Assembly (NCBI GenBank): GCA_046318415.1 | Contig: JBKCUK010000006.1 | Location: 1 to 64,000, forward strand | Origin: JBKCUK01 sp046318415 | Lineage (GTDB): Bacteria; Pseudomonadota; Alphaproteobacteria; Caedimonadales; Caedimonadaceae | Reading direction: 5' to 3' | DNA length: 64,000 bases | Notes under the pieces: generated by a model | What the model saw: the letters and a program-made list of their open reading frames with translations, nothing else | Database searches by the model: none | What the model was told of the DNA's origin: nothing | Shown: positions 9,401 through 16,326 of the stretch, piece by piece | Numbering within the stretch: position 1 is the stretch's first letter | Layout of the letters: every line of letters begins with the position of its first letter | Program-made: the position numbers and the translations under genes

Positions 9401-9529
9401 CCCAGCAAGCTCTAAAACGAGTTCTTTTGCATCATTTGCGCTCGCAGAAAAGGAGGAGGATGATCTTATTTTATTAACGAGATCGATTGGATCAGTAAGC
9501 TGGTCAGGCGTGGCTTCATTTTTGATCAT
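6440..9529 (-). CDS. Two-domain glycosyltransferase (tandem GT4-like)
   Basis: 1029 residues. After a ~200-residue helical N-terminal part there are two GT-B-type glycosyltransferase units. The first begins near residue 250 (YLIPTHLGYPMGGGESF) and has the donor-site block VDETFCRVAFEAAMNGIPVI near 513. The second begins near 608 (GIYTVWADQGLGNLTHTY) and has HEGLGLGFYESISRSTPVI near 880, the E-x7-E signature of family GT4. Family role: transfer of sugars from nucleotide donors to lipid-linked or surface polysaccharides in the cytoplasm. The tandem arrangement suggests addition of two residues or a repeating unit. Donor and acceptor cannot be read from the sequence. AT-rich codon use differs from neighbours outside the island. 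Last gene of the island on this strand, 70 bases after the previous one. Confidence 0.85.
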   Translation of the reverse strand: MIKNEATPDQLTDPIDLVNKIRSSSSFSASANDAKELVLELAGRLVLCDEATLAALQCDRDALIASIKLLSEANQTEALRTLLSQIDISRDDKGLLEVSINHGLGGDFSGTHRWIVDYNIVGQRLEMIKTVVLPYVVEHCQEKTLFYALKLYEANCLALNRPILNPFEIYDLIKSVREQGLSSLDDRNFSLPITEPKAIRIVLPNVIFKSLLRLAWLSQDYLFELHDRYSAEELISLLRTLDKVVPVYLIPTHLGYPMGGGESFMHQTCRILCEFGIECVWVSFQDPKTGWHQNNRLTHTPYYIDIRYDGGDCHKDIQLAVDHFGPDLIHAQGGTNDAAMDLAVKNRVTAMIGYHFWSGLIELGYTNNQHIMDNLGKHALYTPPIQKTDIVWKYVASEFMRDVYERLGGKENFNIIHPISDNAQFLAERDDFGLYVLQINVTLLKGGRIFLDCVKALGDQIPFMGIQNEPEQSKFFKELSREVSQYSKCKLNTYGNVREFYKTARLVIVPTLVDETFCRVAFEAAMNGIPVITTANGFLKSMLGDTGIYLGEDSTEWISTIRDLYYDVERLKHIGEQQQARVRSIFGNDFDVFIRSALHLIDNSANNNIGIYTVWADQGLGNLTHTYTQLLRSIGYKVHIFSFRPYAAKGGTLVMQKNQEDWSVPANADSVYYSHNYREEVTVNELAHFVLANKIRTLLVPEICWKPNWERLFALKEKVRKLSICNIPMIEIVIKNEIHYHNRLTSTLYCTRQTETSLNKAGVTNGAFLGHGFGRPLPANRLEKKRQRLMQQTKIRFLHIAGHNPKIRKNTPQVIEAFSKALAMRDDIELTITSMDPLPSYYSGELPDGITIIDRTLSRDEILDLYEEHDVSIQVSSHEGLGLGFYESISRSTPVISLDAPPHNEVILEGKTGWLILAYPMKVPDNNKAIVESWRFDIENLVNRIASLTRDEIMRVSISTEHTYKTRFDEVALLTRFLQTLPQQRMPNAAKFKFPKKRFWSARLRNIAEFIRHVKRRIVFKLRKITAIN

Positions 9530-9599
9530 GAATACAACTTCTAAAAAATATGTATTGAAAACACATGTTATATTAAATAATAAATATAAAATATGATTT

Positions 9600-10937
9600 T
9601 TATTTTTTGTATTTACTATTTGATTTTATTTTTGAGATTTTAAGTCGATAAATCTCAATTATAAATAAAATCGTGGCCAGACTTGTTGCGAGCACACTCC
9701 AATATGTATATCTAAAATCAGCCATTGGTGTTAAGGGTATATACCCAAGCATGTAGAGAATTGAAGAGCTTAATAGCGCTTGAGTGATCGGGATGGTTGG
9801 GTTTTTCTGAAATAAAAAAGTTGTCAACAGCAAGACTAGACTAAACCAAAGCCACCAATAGGGTTTAAATAGGAAAGGGGCTCGCTTCACAGCTTTTTTG
9901 ACATACCATTCAATAAGAAGCGTTGCGCCATTCCTATGTTGCTTGAGTCCCTTATCATTAACGTCTATACCTGGATGCCAGATGTAAATGGGATGTTCGG
10001 CAGGTGATCTCATTAAGAAAGAAAACGCAGATATCCTAAATTTAAGATAGTCAATTGGATGCGCCAGTATCGCTCTTATCCATGTCTTCTTTAAGTCATT
10101 TTCATAGGGGTTGTTTTGTTGATAACTCTTTTTCTGTGAAAGACAGAAGTGTCTGCCCACTAATTGAGTTTCAGCAATGATTTGTGACGAACACGCTTCG
10201 ATATCCTCATATGCGATCCCTGGGATCAAACTCTTTTCATTTTTCATAGAGAGGTGTGATAGGTCGTCAATCATTATAAAAAATGAGGGGTTTGTTCTTG
10301 ATGTTTTGAGTACTTCATAGGTGAAAAAGTTTCCAAGAAAAAAAAGACTAACCAATAAAAGCTTAGATATTACAAGAACCTTAATTTTTGAATGTCCTTC
10401 GGTCCATCGCCAAAGCACCAATATGATCATTGGCAATGCTGCAAGAAGAGAGTTATGCCGTAAATTTATTGCGTAAAATAAAATTAATAATGCGGAAAAA
10501 GTTCTAAGAGGAGTTCTCCTCAAGAGAGCAAAGCTGGAAAATAACAAGAGAGAAAAGGCCATTCCAACATCTTTCCACAAGACGCCAGAAAAATTGATCA
10601 CCCAAGGAAGAATGGGTAGTAAGAAGATCATCCAAGATAGTTTATTTTCTCTATAGGAAAAATTCCATATGAAGATTGCTCCCCAAAGCAATGCCAAGTG
10701 GAAATAAAGAAGGCCCTCAGGACCCTTAAAGTAAAAATTAAGAAGTGACCACACCCAAGACATGATTGGCGGGTGCCAATCATCAAAGACCAGTGATTGG
10801 GATGAGGCATATTGCGCTAGTGAATCAGGAGACATAAATCCAGGGAAGAATGCCATGCCAGTAAACATGAGTCCCATGGTGCAGATATAAAAGCATTTGT
10901 CACGGAAGATAAGTGGAAGCTTATCAATCATCTTCAT
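9600..10937 (-). CDS. Polytopic membrane protein, GT-C-like glycosyltransferase candidate
   Basis: 445 residues with roughly ten hydrophobic segments. An early extracytoplasmic loop contains MSPDSLAQY followed by DWHPPIMSW, a pattern typical of integral-membrane GT-C enzymes that use polyprenyl-phosphate sugars, where an Asp in the first large loop is catalytic. A large loop lies in the middle (residues ~210-310). Known: such enzymes act on the periplasmic face of the inner membrane. Inference: it uses the lipid-linked sugar made by the adjacent DPM1-like transferase. Its ATG overlaps the stop of that gene (ATGA), so the two are probably translationally coupled. Very AT-rich. Exact family not recognised. 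Confidence 0.6.
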   Translation of the reverse strand: MKMIDKLPLIFRDKCFYICTMGLMFTGMAFFPGFMSPDSLAQYASSQSLVFDDWHPPIMSWVWSLLNFYFKGPEGLLYFHLALLWGAIFIWNFSYRENKLSWMIFLLPILPWVINFSGVLWKDVGMAFSLLLFSSFALLRRTPLRTFSALLILFYAINLRHNSLLAALPMIILVLWRWTEGHSKIKVLVISKLLLVSLFFLGNFFTYEVLKTSRTNPSFFIMIDDLSHLSMKNEKSLIPGIAYEDIEACSSQIIAETQLVGRHFCLSQKKSYQQNNPYENDLKKTWIRAILAHPIDYLKFRISAFSFLMRSPAEHPIYIWHPGIDVNDKGLKQHRNGATLLIEWYVKKAVKRAPFLFKPYWWLWFSLVLLLTTFLFQKNPTIPITQALLSSSILYMLGYIPLTPMADFRYTYWSVLATSLATILFIIEIYRLKISKIKSNSKYKK

Positions 10938-11758
10938 ATAAATTCCTTTGGATTATATTTTCCAAGAGCAGCATTAAGCATGATTTTAAGAACAGCAAAA
11001 TTCCCTTTAAAAGAACTTATCTTTGTGGGCACCTCGCCGATGGGGTAGCGCCTGATGCTTGGTAATTCTCTACAAATATACCCGAGCTTAGGGGATCGGT
11101 ATGATAAGTAGGCCAGAAGCTCATAGCTAATAAAAACATCCCGAAACGGCGCAATCCTTGGATCGATCAACATTCGCCGGCTATACGCCCGAAACCCTTG
11201 CGTTGTATCTGTCCATTTGTGTCCGGATGCCAGGCTTAGGCAGGGCGCATGTATGAATCGTATGGCGAAGTCGCGCAACTTGGGTGTGTTGACAGCCACG
11301 CCTCCTGGCAAGAAACGCGATGCTTGAACAAAATCGACACCCTTTTTGAGTTCCTCGACGAACCGAGGTATGGCTTCTGGGTCATCCTTATCGTTACCAT
11401 CAATGGTAATAATGCCCTGGTAACCTTGATCGAGGGCAAAGGCATAAGCACATCTAAGTTGCGCGCTGAGTTTTCCTGGGCCTTTCTTGACGATGAGTCC
11501 TCTGACACCCACCTGCTGCAGCGCCTCTAACTCGAGGGAGCCATCGGTGCTGCCGCCATCGACAATAATAATGTCCGTGATGGCAGGAATCTTGTTCGCT
11601 TCCATCCGTTTGAGCAGGCTCTTTATCCGATCGCCTTCGTTAATAACGGGGATCACAACGCAGTAAGGATACTGCTTGCCGAGCCATAGTGGTACATCCA
11701 TGGCGGGCACCTGCCACTTGGCCTTATCTGACGGAAGAATGTCTTTTGCTGTATTCAT
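10934..11758 (-). CDS. GT2 family glycosyltransferase (DPM1/GtrB-like, soluble)
   Basis: 274 residues. The N-terminal half is a GT-A fold: CVVIPVINEGDRI (residues ~33-45), IIIVDGGSTDGS and IITIDGNDKDDP (the DxD-type metal site), then ASRFLPGG and TDTTQGFRAYSR. No membrane segment follows, unlike GtrB or longer DPM synthases. Family role: transfer of a sugar from a nucleotide donor to polyprenyl phosphate at the cytoplasmic face. The neighbouring membrane GT-C-like protein and the small drug-resistance-type transporter would be the expected partners for flipping and using such a lipid-sugar. Starts four bases after the preceding gene. Confidence 0.85.
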   Translation of the reverse strand: MNTAKDILPSDKAKWQVPAMDVPLWLGKQYPYCVVIPVINEGDRIKSLLKRMEANKIPAITDIIIVDGGSTDGSLELEALQQVGVRGLIVKKGPGKLSAQLRCAYAFALDQGYQGIITIDGNDKDDPEAIPRFVEELKKGVDFVQASRFLPGGVAVNTPKLRDFAIRFIHAPCLSLASGHKWTDTTQGFRAYSRRMLIDPRIAPFRDVFISYELLAYLSYRSPKLGYICRELPSIRRYPIGEVPTKISSFKGNFAVLKIMLNAALGKYNPKEFI

Positions 11759-11762
11759 CTTG

Positions 11763-12122
11763 TTATGTAACCCGCGCTGTAATAAGTACGACGCCGGTGA
11801 TCACCAGGAGGATGCCTGCACCGGTCGTCCAATGAAAGGGTTCATGGAAAACTAAAGCAGAACAAACCGCAACTGTCGCTACTGCACCAGAAGTAAGGAT
11901 CGGGTGAGCCACATTCAGGGGTAGCCTTGCCAATGCCGCAACATAGAGCATGAACGCGGCACCATATAAACCTAAGCCCAGCCAGAAGGGCCAATTGCTT
12001 AAAGCAGCCAGAGGATTTTCTAGGGAGGGGAATTTTCTGGGTGGCATCATGGCCATCTTGACCAGAACGCTTGCAGATGCGTTAGCCGCGATGCCAAGCA
12101 GCAAGATAAGCCATTTCATCAT
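11763..12122 (-). CDS. Small multidrug-resistance/ArnE-F-like four-helix membrane protein
   Basis: 119 residues from the ATG at 12122, which overlaps the TGA of the gene upstream; a start 33 bases earlier is possible but would bury itself in that gene. Four hydrophobic helices (MMKWLILLLGIAANASASVL; FWLGLGLYGAAFMLYVAAL; VAHPILTSGAVATVAVCSAL; GAGILLVITGVVLIT). Known: EmrE/EamA half-size proteins include ArnE/ArnF, which flip undecaprenyl-linked sugars. Context within a glycosylation operon favours lipid-sugar flipping over drug export. This is inference from neighbours. Confidence 0.7.
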   Translation of the reverse strand: MMKWLILLLGIAANASASVLVKMAMMPPRKFPSLENPLAALSNWPFWLGLGLYGAAFMLYVAALARLPLNVAHPILTSGAVATVAVCSALVFHEPFHWTTGAGILLVITGVVLITARVT

Positions 12123-12955
12123 GCAGCCCCCAGTGGCTGTGCTGACCGGTAGCAATCAACAGCGCAAGAAAGGGCTCGTTCAATGGAATCAAGGTGCGGT
12201 TCTTCTTTTGTGGCGATCATCTCGATCGACACCACTTGATCTGGAATATGCTCTATAAGTGCGTCGTGAAAAAGGCGATGGTTGGTATGATGGTCACCTA
12301 ATGGCACCAGATCCGGCTCGCTTGCGTGTACATGCCCTATCAATTCAGCGCAGCTTTTAAGCACATCGTTGGGAGACTCACCGTTGATTGTTAGGGCACC
12401 AGTATCAAATTGCATTCGGATGGCACTATGGCCAACGGTATTAACCACATGGGCCGTCTCTGCGCTGTTGACCATAAAGTTCGCCCCGTATCGGGTTGGA
12501 TTCGGCTCCAGGCAGACAATAACACCATGTTCCTGGGCAATATCACCAAGACGCCGGAAAAAATGCGCCGCCTGTTCTAAAGCTTGATCGTCGCCTAACC
12601 CAGATCGGTCGCGATTTTTGGGTGATCCAAACACTAGTCGTCTCGCACCAAGTCCGGCGGCGATACGACATACAGCACGCAAATGATCTAACATGGCTTG
12701 TTGGCTATCATGATCACCAAACACATTCAATCCTGTTGTGCCAAATAACAAAGCCTGCATGCCGATAATCTCGATACCGTGATCCGCCCACCATCGCCTG
12801 ACAGTGTCGATGTCTTCATCTCGGGCTATGGCCGGGTCGGGGAAGTATTTTCCGGGCGCAACATCAATCGCATCAAGGCCGAATTTCCCTAGTATTTCTG
12901 CAACAGCTGAATCTTCAGTGGTATCCCAAGCGATATTTGAGATCGAAAGCCTCAC
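12119..12955 (-). CDS. Sugar-phosphate isomerase/epimerase (xylose isomerase-like TIM barrel)
   Basis: 278 residues of the AP-endonuclease-2/xylose isomerase-like TIM barrel superfamily. Seen: MRLSISNIAW at the first strand, VCLEPNPTRYGANFMVNSAE with the typical Glu on strand 5, RMQFDTGALTINGES on strand 6, HVHASEPDLVPLGDHH on strand 7 and VVSIEMIA near the end. The Glu, Asp and His residues are those expected to hold a divalent metal. Members isomerise or epimerise sugars, inositols or related acids. The substrate is unknown. Both ends overlap neighbours by four bases, so it is part of the operon that also encodes an SDR and an FAD oxidoreductase, consistent with making an unusual sugar. Confidence 0.8.
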   Translation of the reverse strand: MRLSISNIAWDTTEDSAVAEILGKFGLDAIDVAPGKYFPDPAIARDEDIDTVRRWWADHGIEIIGMQALLFGTTGLNVFGDHDSQQAMLDHLRAVCRIAAGLGARRLVFGSPKNRDRSGLGDDQALEQAAHFFRRLGDIAQEHGVIVCLEPNPTRYGANFMVNSAETAHVVNTVGHSAIRMQFDTGALTINGESPNDVLKSCAELIGHVHASEPDLVPLGDHHTNHRLFHDALIEHIPDQVVSIEMIATKEEPHLDSIERALSCAVDCYRSAQPLGAA

Positions 12956-13749
12956 GATACTGCCCCCAGTTCATCTTTCAGGGTAATGGGTTCCGACTGA
13001 GCGTATGCGCGGATGGCCTGAATGGTCTCTCTTGCAGTGTACTGATGGCGGCCAGCGGAGTTGAAGATATCAGCGTAACGCGTTTGCATATCGTAATATC
13101 CTGGTTCATTCACAAGCATTTGCCTAAACGGCTTTCCAAAACCCTTTAGGGACACTTCTGCTACACTTATCGGCTCTGCTGTTAGGTGCACTAGTGTTAG
13201 GGATGCCTCAAGAGCTGTTTGAATGTCATACCAGAGATTGACCATGGGGTAGAATTGAAAGACGGCTCTGCTCTCGATTGCGTTTAGATTGTTATTGTTG
13301 AGAAAATCAAAGATTACGTTCTTGCGTAAACCAGGCCCAACTAAACCTGGTAATCGGACGATCAAGTGGCGGGAAAAGTGTTGTTCTACAAACTTTTCGA
13401 GAAATCTACGGTGCAGTCCATATGGATGCAAGCCTTCTTCCTCAACCAGGGTCGCTTCGTCTACGCCGATTGGGTTTTTGAAGACATCGACCGTGCTAAT
13501 CAGTATGAAGACTCGGCACTTGATGGTTCGAAGGTGGTTGATCAAAGAATTAATTTTTTTCAAATCATCCTCGGGATCGCGGTTGGCGATCCACTTTTGA
13601 GCAGGCGCCCCTGCACAGACGACCACATCAAACTCACGATTTTCGATGTCTTGAATATTCGTCGAACGAAACGTTGCAGTAAAATGGGCCTGCTTGAGAA
13701 GCGTCGTTCCAACGAAACCAGAAAATCCAATTAATGCGTTTTCCATCAT
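12952..13749 (-). CDS. NAD-dependent epimerase/dehydratase-like protein (extended SDR)
   Basis: 265 residues. The N-terminal Rossmann motif GFSGFVG (residues 8-14) and FDVVVCAGAPAQKW match extended short-chain dehydrogenases. FILISTVDVFKNP supplies the usual Ser/Thr strand. The catalytic Tyr region reads PYGLHRRFLE, so the YxxxK lysine position is Arg. The protein is also shorter than typical sugar epimerases (~310-340 residues). Known: members act on nucleotide sugars. Inference: it modifies the sugar handled by this island, or is a reductase of related chemistry. Overlaps both neighbours by ATGA. Confidence 0.75.
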   Translation of the reverse strand: MMENALIGFSGFVGTTLLKQAHFTATFRSTNIQDIENREFDVVVCAGAPAQKWIANRDPEDDLKKINSLINHLRTIKCRVFILISTVDVFKNPIGVDEATLVEEEGLHPYGLHRRFLEKFVEQHFSRHLIVRLPGLVGPGLRKNVIFDFLNNNNLNAIESRAVFQFYPMVNLWYDIQTALEASLTLVHLTAEPISVAEVSLKGFGKPFRQMLVNEPGYYDMQTRYADIFNSAGRHQYTARETIQAIRAYAQSEPITLKDELGAVS

Positions 13750-14891
13750 GACTCCGGAACGTTCTTGAAATCTTCTGTCTCGAGTTTTTCAAGAACATCA
13801 TAAATGTTATCTATTTTTCCGCCCAACACCGAGTAACAGCCGGGCAATTGGGAGTGTTTTTCGAATAGAATTGGGCGGCCGTCATCGCCTTCATTCTTAA
13901 CCAGAACAGTTTTGACCTCAAAGAGTGAGTCTATATACTTTACATCAAGAGCAGAAGGCATATATCGTCCTACGTCCCGGATCATGCGATCGACGCGCGT
14001 AGAGCGATCGTATTCATCCAGTCTTTGATAAGGATCAACCTCTGGATCATCTTTCCAGCTAAAATGGGGTGTGTAACGAACGTGTGACAGGGTGTGCAAA
14101 CCTCGGGCAGGAAACGGCATCATTGAAAAAAATGGCCCGTCCATGACCGTGACTCCAATATGTTTGATCACATCTGGAACCTGTATAAGAGCCATTTCGG
14201 TCACCTCATGCTTTATGGCGGTTTGGGTTCCCGGGAAGTCGCCTGCAAATTGATTCAGACCACTGTAAGTGCAATTGAAGATATATTGACATGTGATTGA
14301 AGTCATCTCGCCCATGTTTGACTTTGTGGCTACTCTCAAGCCTCTATCTGCGGTCGAACCTGAAATTCTTATTGCACGGGTTGAGGTGCGCACTTCTACA
14401 CCGGCTTCTTGTAACTCTTTGACAGCCCAATCTGCGAGGCGCGTTGTGTCGAAGGCGTACTCCTGAACAACAAAAACCTCTTCAATCAGGCGAGGCTCAA
14501 AAAGCTGTTTTAAGCTAGCCTCTGCAGGTTTGATGTGAGCATTAATGTCGCAACAAAAACGCTCAAACTGTTTAGCGGTTACCTTTGAGTTACGCCTTGC
14601 AATAGCATATAGTTTGATAAAATCCTGCCTGATTGCTTGCGGCCAATCGCGTACAAAGCGGGGCAAATTCACCCGGCTGCGAAACGCTGTCGTGAAGCTT
14701 CTGGGATAGTGGTAGCCATTGTGCACGCGTGCTTGGTTGTTGTAAGATGCGCGAATCATCAGATTAGGCTCCCGTTCCAGCAGGATTACCCGGCGTAGGC
14801 CTCGGGTCTTGGCAAGATAAACCGCGATTACAGAGCCGTAAAAGCCGCCGCCGATGATGACTGCATCCGCGCTATCGCTTTGCATCTTCAT
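13746..14891 (-). CDS. FAD-dependent oxidoreductase (DAO/LhgO-like)
   Basis: 381 residues. N-terminal dinucleotide-binding motif AVIIGGGFYGSVIAVYLAK with the second part of the Rossmann fold at RVILLEREPNLM, then the substrate domain and a C-terminal GCYSVLGGKIDNIYDVLE segment that closes the FAD site. Related to D-amino-acid oxidase/L-2-hydroxyglutarate oxidase type flavoproteins, which oxidise amine or hydroxyl carbons. In this operon it probably oxidises a sugar or polyol intermediate, an inference from context only. Starts four bases inside the upstream glycosyltransferase gene. Confidence 0.78.
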   Translation of the reverse strand: MKMQSDSADAVIIGGGFYGSVIAVYLAKTRGLRRVILLEREPNLMIRASYNNQARVHNGYHYPRSFTTAFRSRVNLPRFVRDWPQAIRQDFIKLYAIARRNSKVTAKQFERFCCDINAHIKPAEASLKQLFEPRLIEEVFVVQEYAFDTTRLADWAVKELQEAGVEVRTSTRAIRISGSTADRGLRVATKSNMGEMTSITCQYIFNCTYSGLNQFAGDFPGTQTAIKHEVTEMALIQVPDVIKHIGVTVMDGPFFSMMPFPARGLHTLSHVRYTPHFSWKDDPEVDPYQRLDEYDRSTRVDRMIRDVGRYMPSALDVKYIDSLFEVKTVLVKNEGDDGRPILFEKHSQLPGCYSVLGGKIDNIYDVLEKLETEDFKNVPES

Positions 14892-15910
14892 ACACTAACT
14901 TGGCCAGCATCACTGGAGGTTTGCGTTGACGAGGAAACTTCCTCAATATTCAACTTTTCTCTTCGAGTTAGACGTGCACTAGTGAATTCTTGGCCGACGT
15001 GATAAAGGGGGCCTTCATTGCTAAGGCTCGCCATGTGTAATATGTATTCGCCAAGAACTAAAAGTACCAGGGAAATCAAGAAAAACATTCCTGACTGCTG
15101 TAGGGACATGCTCACCCAGCCGGCGGCAACGTCAGTTTTGAAAATCCCAACGGCAACAACATAAATTGAATACACAAGGTTGGCAGCGGCTCCAAATAGT
15201 GACAACGAAGTTACGAGGCGCATGGGCGCTTGGGTCGTTGAGACGAGAAGGCGCATTCCTCGGTCGATGCTCTCCCCCAATCTTTTCGTGTTTTTTGCAA
15301 GTGGTTTAGCGCTGTATTCCATGTTGATGCGGGTAAAACCGCCCGTAGCTGGTAGGTGTCTGTAGGTTACTGCGGGTTGACGGTGTTGAAGGATAAAGTT
15401 AATAACCCGTTTGCTCAGCAGCCTGTACTGAGGCGCTTCCTTGGCCAGGTGTATCCCATTAAAGAACTTGTACAAGGCATGAAACGTTGTATAAGCAGCA
15501 CGGTAAGGTAAGCTCTGGTGCGGTTTCTGCTGGTTATTGGCAAAAACGACATCGTTGCCATTCACCGCCTTGTCGAGCATCGATGGCAGAAAACTAATGT
15601 CATCAATTAACGGATCGATGACAGCGATAAAATCTCCCAACGCATTCTCGAGCCCCACCCATGAGGCTGTATCAACATCAACCTCTTTTGTGAGGGCGTA
15701 GACCTGCAAATTTGGATAACCCGACTCACCTGTGAGACATCTTAAAACATTGACACTTTCATCATTGGACGCGTTGTCGACGATAATGAGCTCATAATTG
15801 GTGACCAATGATGATAATTGGGCAGAAGCATCTTGAATAATACTTTCAAGTTGATCGCCTTGATTTCGCACAATATATACAATTGACAAAAAAATGGGGA
15901 AGAAAGCCAT
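14888..15910 (-). CDS. GT2 glycosyltransferase with two C-terminal membrane helices (GtrB-like)
   Basis: 340 residues from the chosen ATG at 15910 (GGTGA upstream); an ATG at 15937 is also open. GT-A domain: LSIVYIVRNQGDQLESII, NYELIIVDNASNDES, and FIAVIDPLIDD as the DxD-like site. Two hydrophobic hairpin segments follow near residues 230-290 (LSLFGAAANLVYSIYVVAVG; GMFFLISLVLLVLGEYILHM), as in polyprenyl-phosphate glycosyltransferases such as GtrB and ArnC. First gene of the island operon, so its promoter should lie in 15911-16123, where I saw no convincing sigma-70 site. Confidence 0.8.
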   Translation of the reverse strand: MAFFPIFLSIVYIVRNQGDQLESIIQDASAQLSSLVTNYELIIVDNASNDESVNVLRCLTGESGYPNLQVYALTKEVDVDTASWVGLENALGDFIAVIDPLIDDISFLPSMLDKAVNGNDVVFANNQQKPHQSLPYRAAYTTFHALYKFFNGIHLAKEAPQYRLLSKRVINFILQHRQPAVTYRHLPATGGFTRINMEYSAKPLAKNTKRLGESIDRGMRLLVSTTQAPMRLVTSLSLFGAAANLVYSIYVVAVGIFKTDVAAGWVSMSLQQSGMFFLISLVLLVLGEYILHMASLSNEGPLYHVGQEFTSARLTRREKLNIEEVSSSTQTSSDAGQVSV

Positions 15911-16123
15911 ATTATAGTCACCATAGCCGTGCATCACGGCGATGCAAGTACATTTATTTACAAAAAACGTTGAACTTTACTGTAAAAAACAGATCAAGTC
16001 ACGCTTTTTGTGGGTATTGCTGCGGTTTTTATGGTTGAGTTAAGCGTTTAGTTGCGCATAGTCCTTGGCCAGTAGATGACTAGTGCGAGTAGATATAGGG
16101 CTGTTTTTCCTTGAGGGTTCCGC

Positions 16124-16326
16124 CGAAGCGGCTAGGGGGTATCCCCTAGCCGTTTTTCTTGATGGCTTCATAGGCCTCTAGGGCGCGATCGCGGCTTGTT
16201 GCATGATCGATGAGACGTTCTGGGTAGGTCTCGCCGAGACGTATGCCAGCTGCACGCAGGACCAATGCGGGCGCTTCCCAGGGTTGGTGAATGAAGTCGC
16301 GGGGAAGGTCCCGCAGCTCTGGTACC
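16124..16326. repeat. Right copy of 203-bp direct repeat (in phrB)
   Basis: Second copy of the repeat described at 6064-6266, comprising a 10-bp hairpin and the last 60 codons of the intact phrB. The reading frame continues without a break into the rest of phrB, so this is the copy joined to a full gene. Confidence 0.95.

Larger units (their letters stand above)
6267..16123. mobile_element. Glycan-biosynthesis genomic island between phrB repeats
   Basis: About 9.9 kb between the two 203-bp repeats, containing eight minus-strand genes and no others. Its left half (6.4-10.9 kb) is visibly more AT-rich than the flanking phrB, T6SS or putA genes, which suggests a foreign origin. No integrase, transposase or tRNA lies at its ends, so the mechanism is unknown. 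Homologous recombination of an incoming segment carrying its own phrB 3' end would explain the structure. Bases 6267-6439 and 15938-16123 at the ends hold no supportable gene. Confidence 0.75.

Noticed and set aside
16052..16123. Minus-strand open stretch GTLKEKTALYLLALVIYWPR... ending at 16052, next to the repeat
   Set aside because: Looks like the end of a membrane protein, but it is only ~24 codons, has no start, and reads into the repeat in a non-phrB frame; could be chance.
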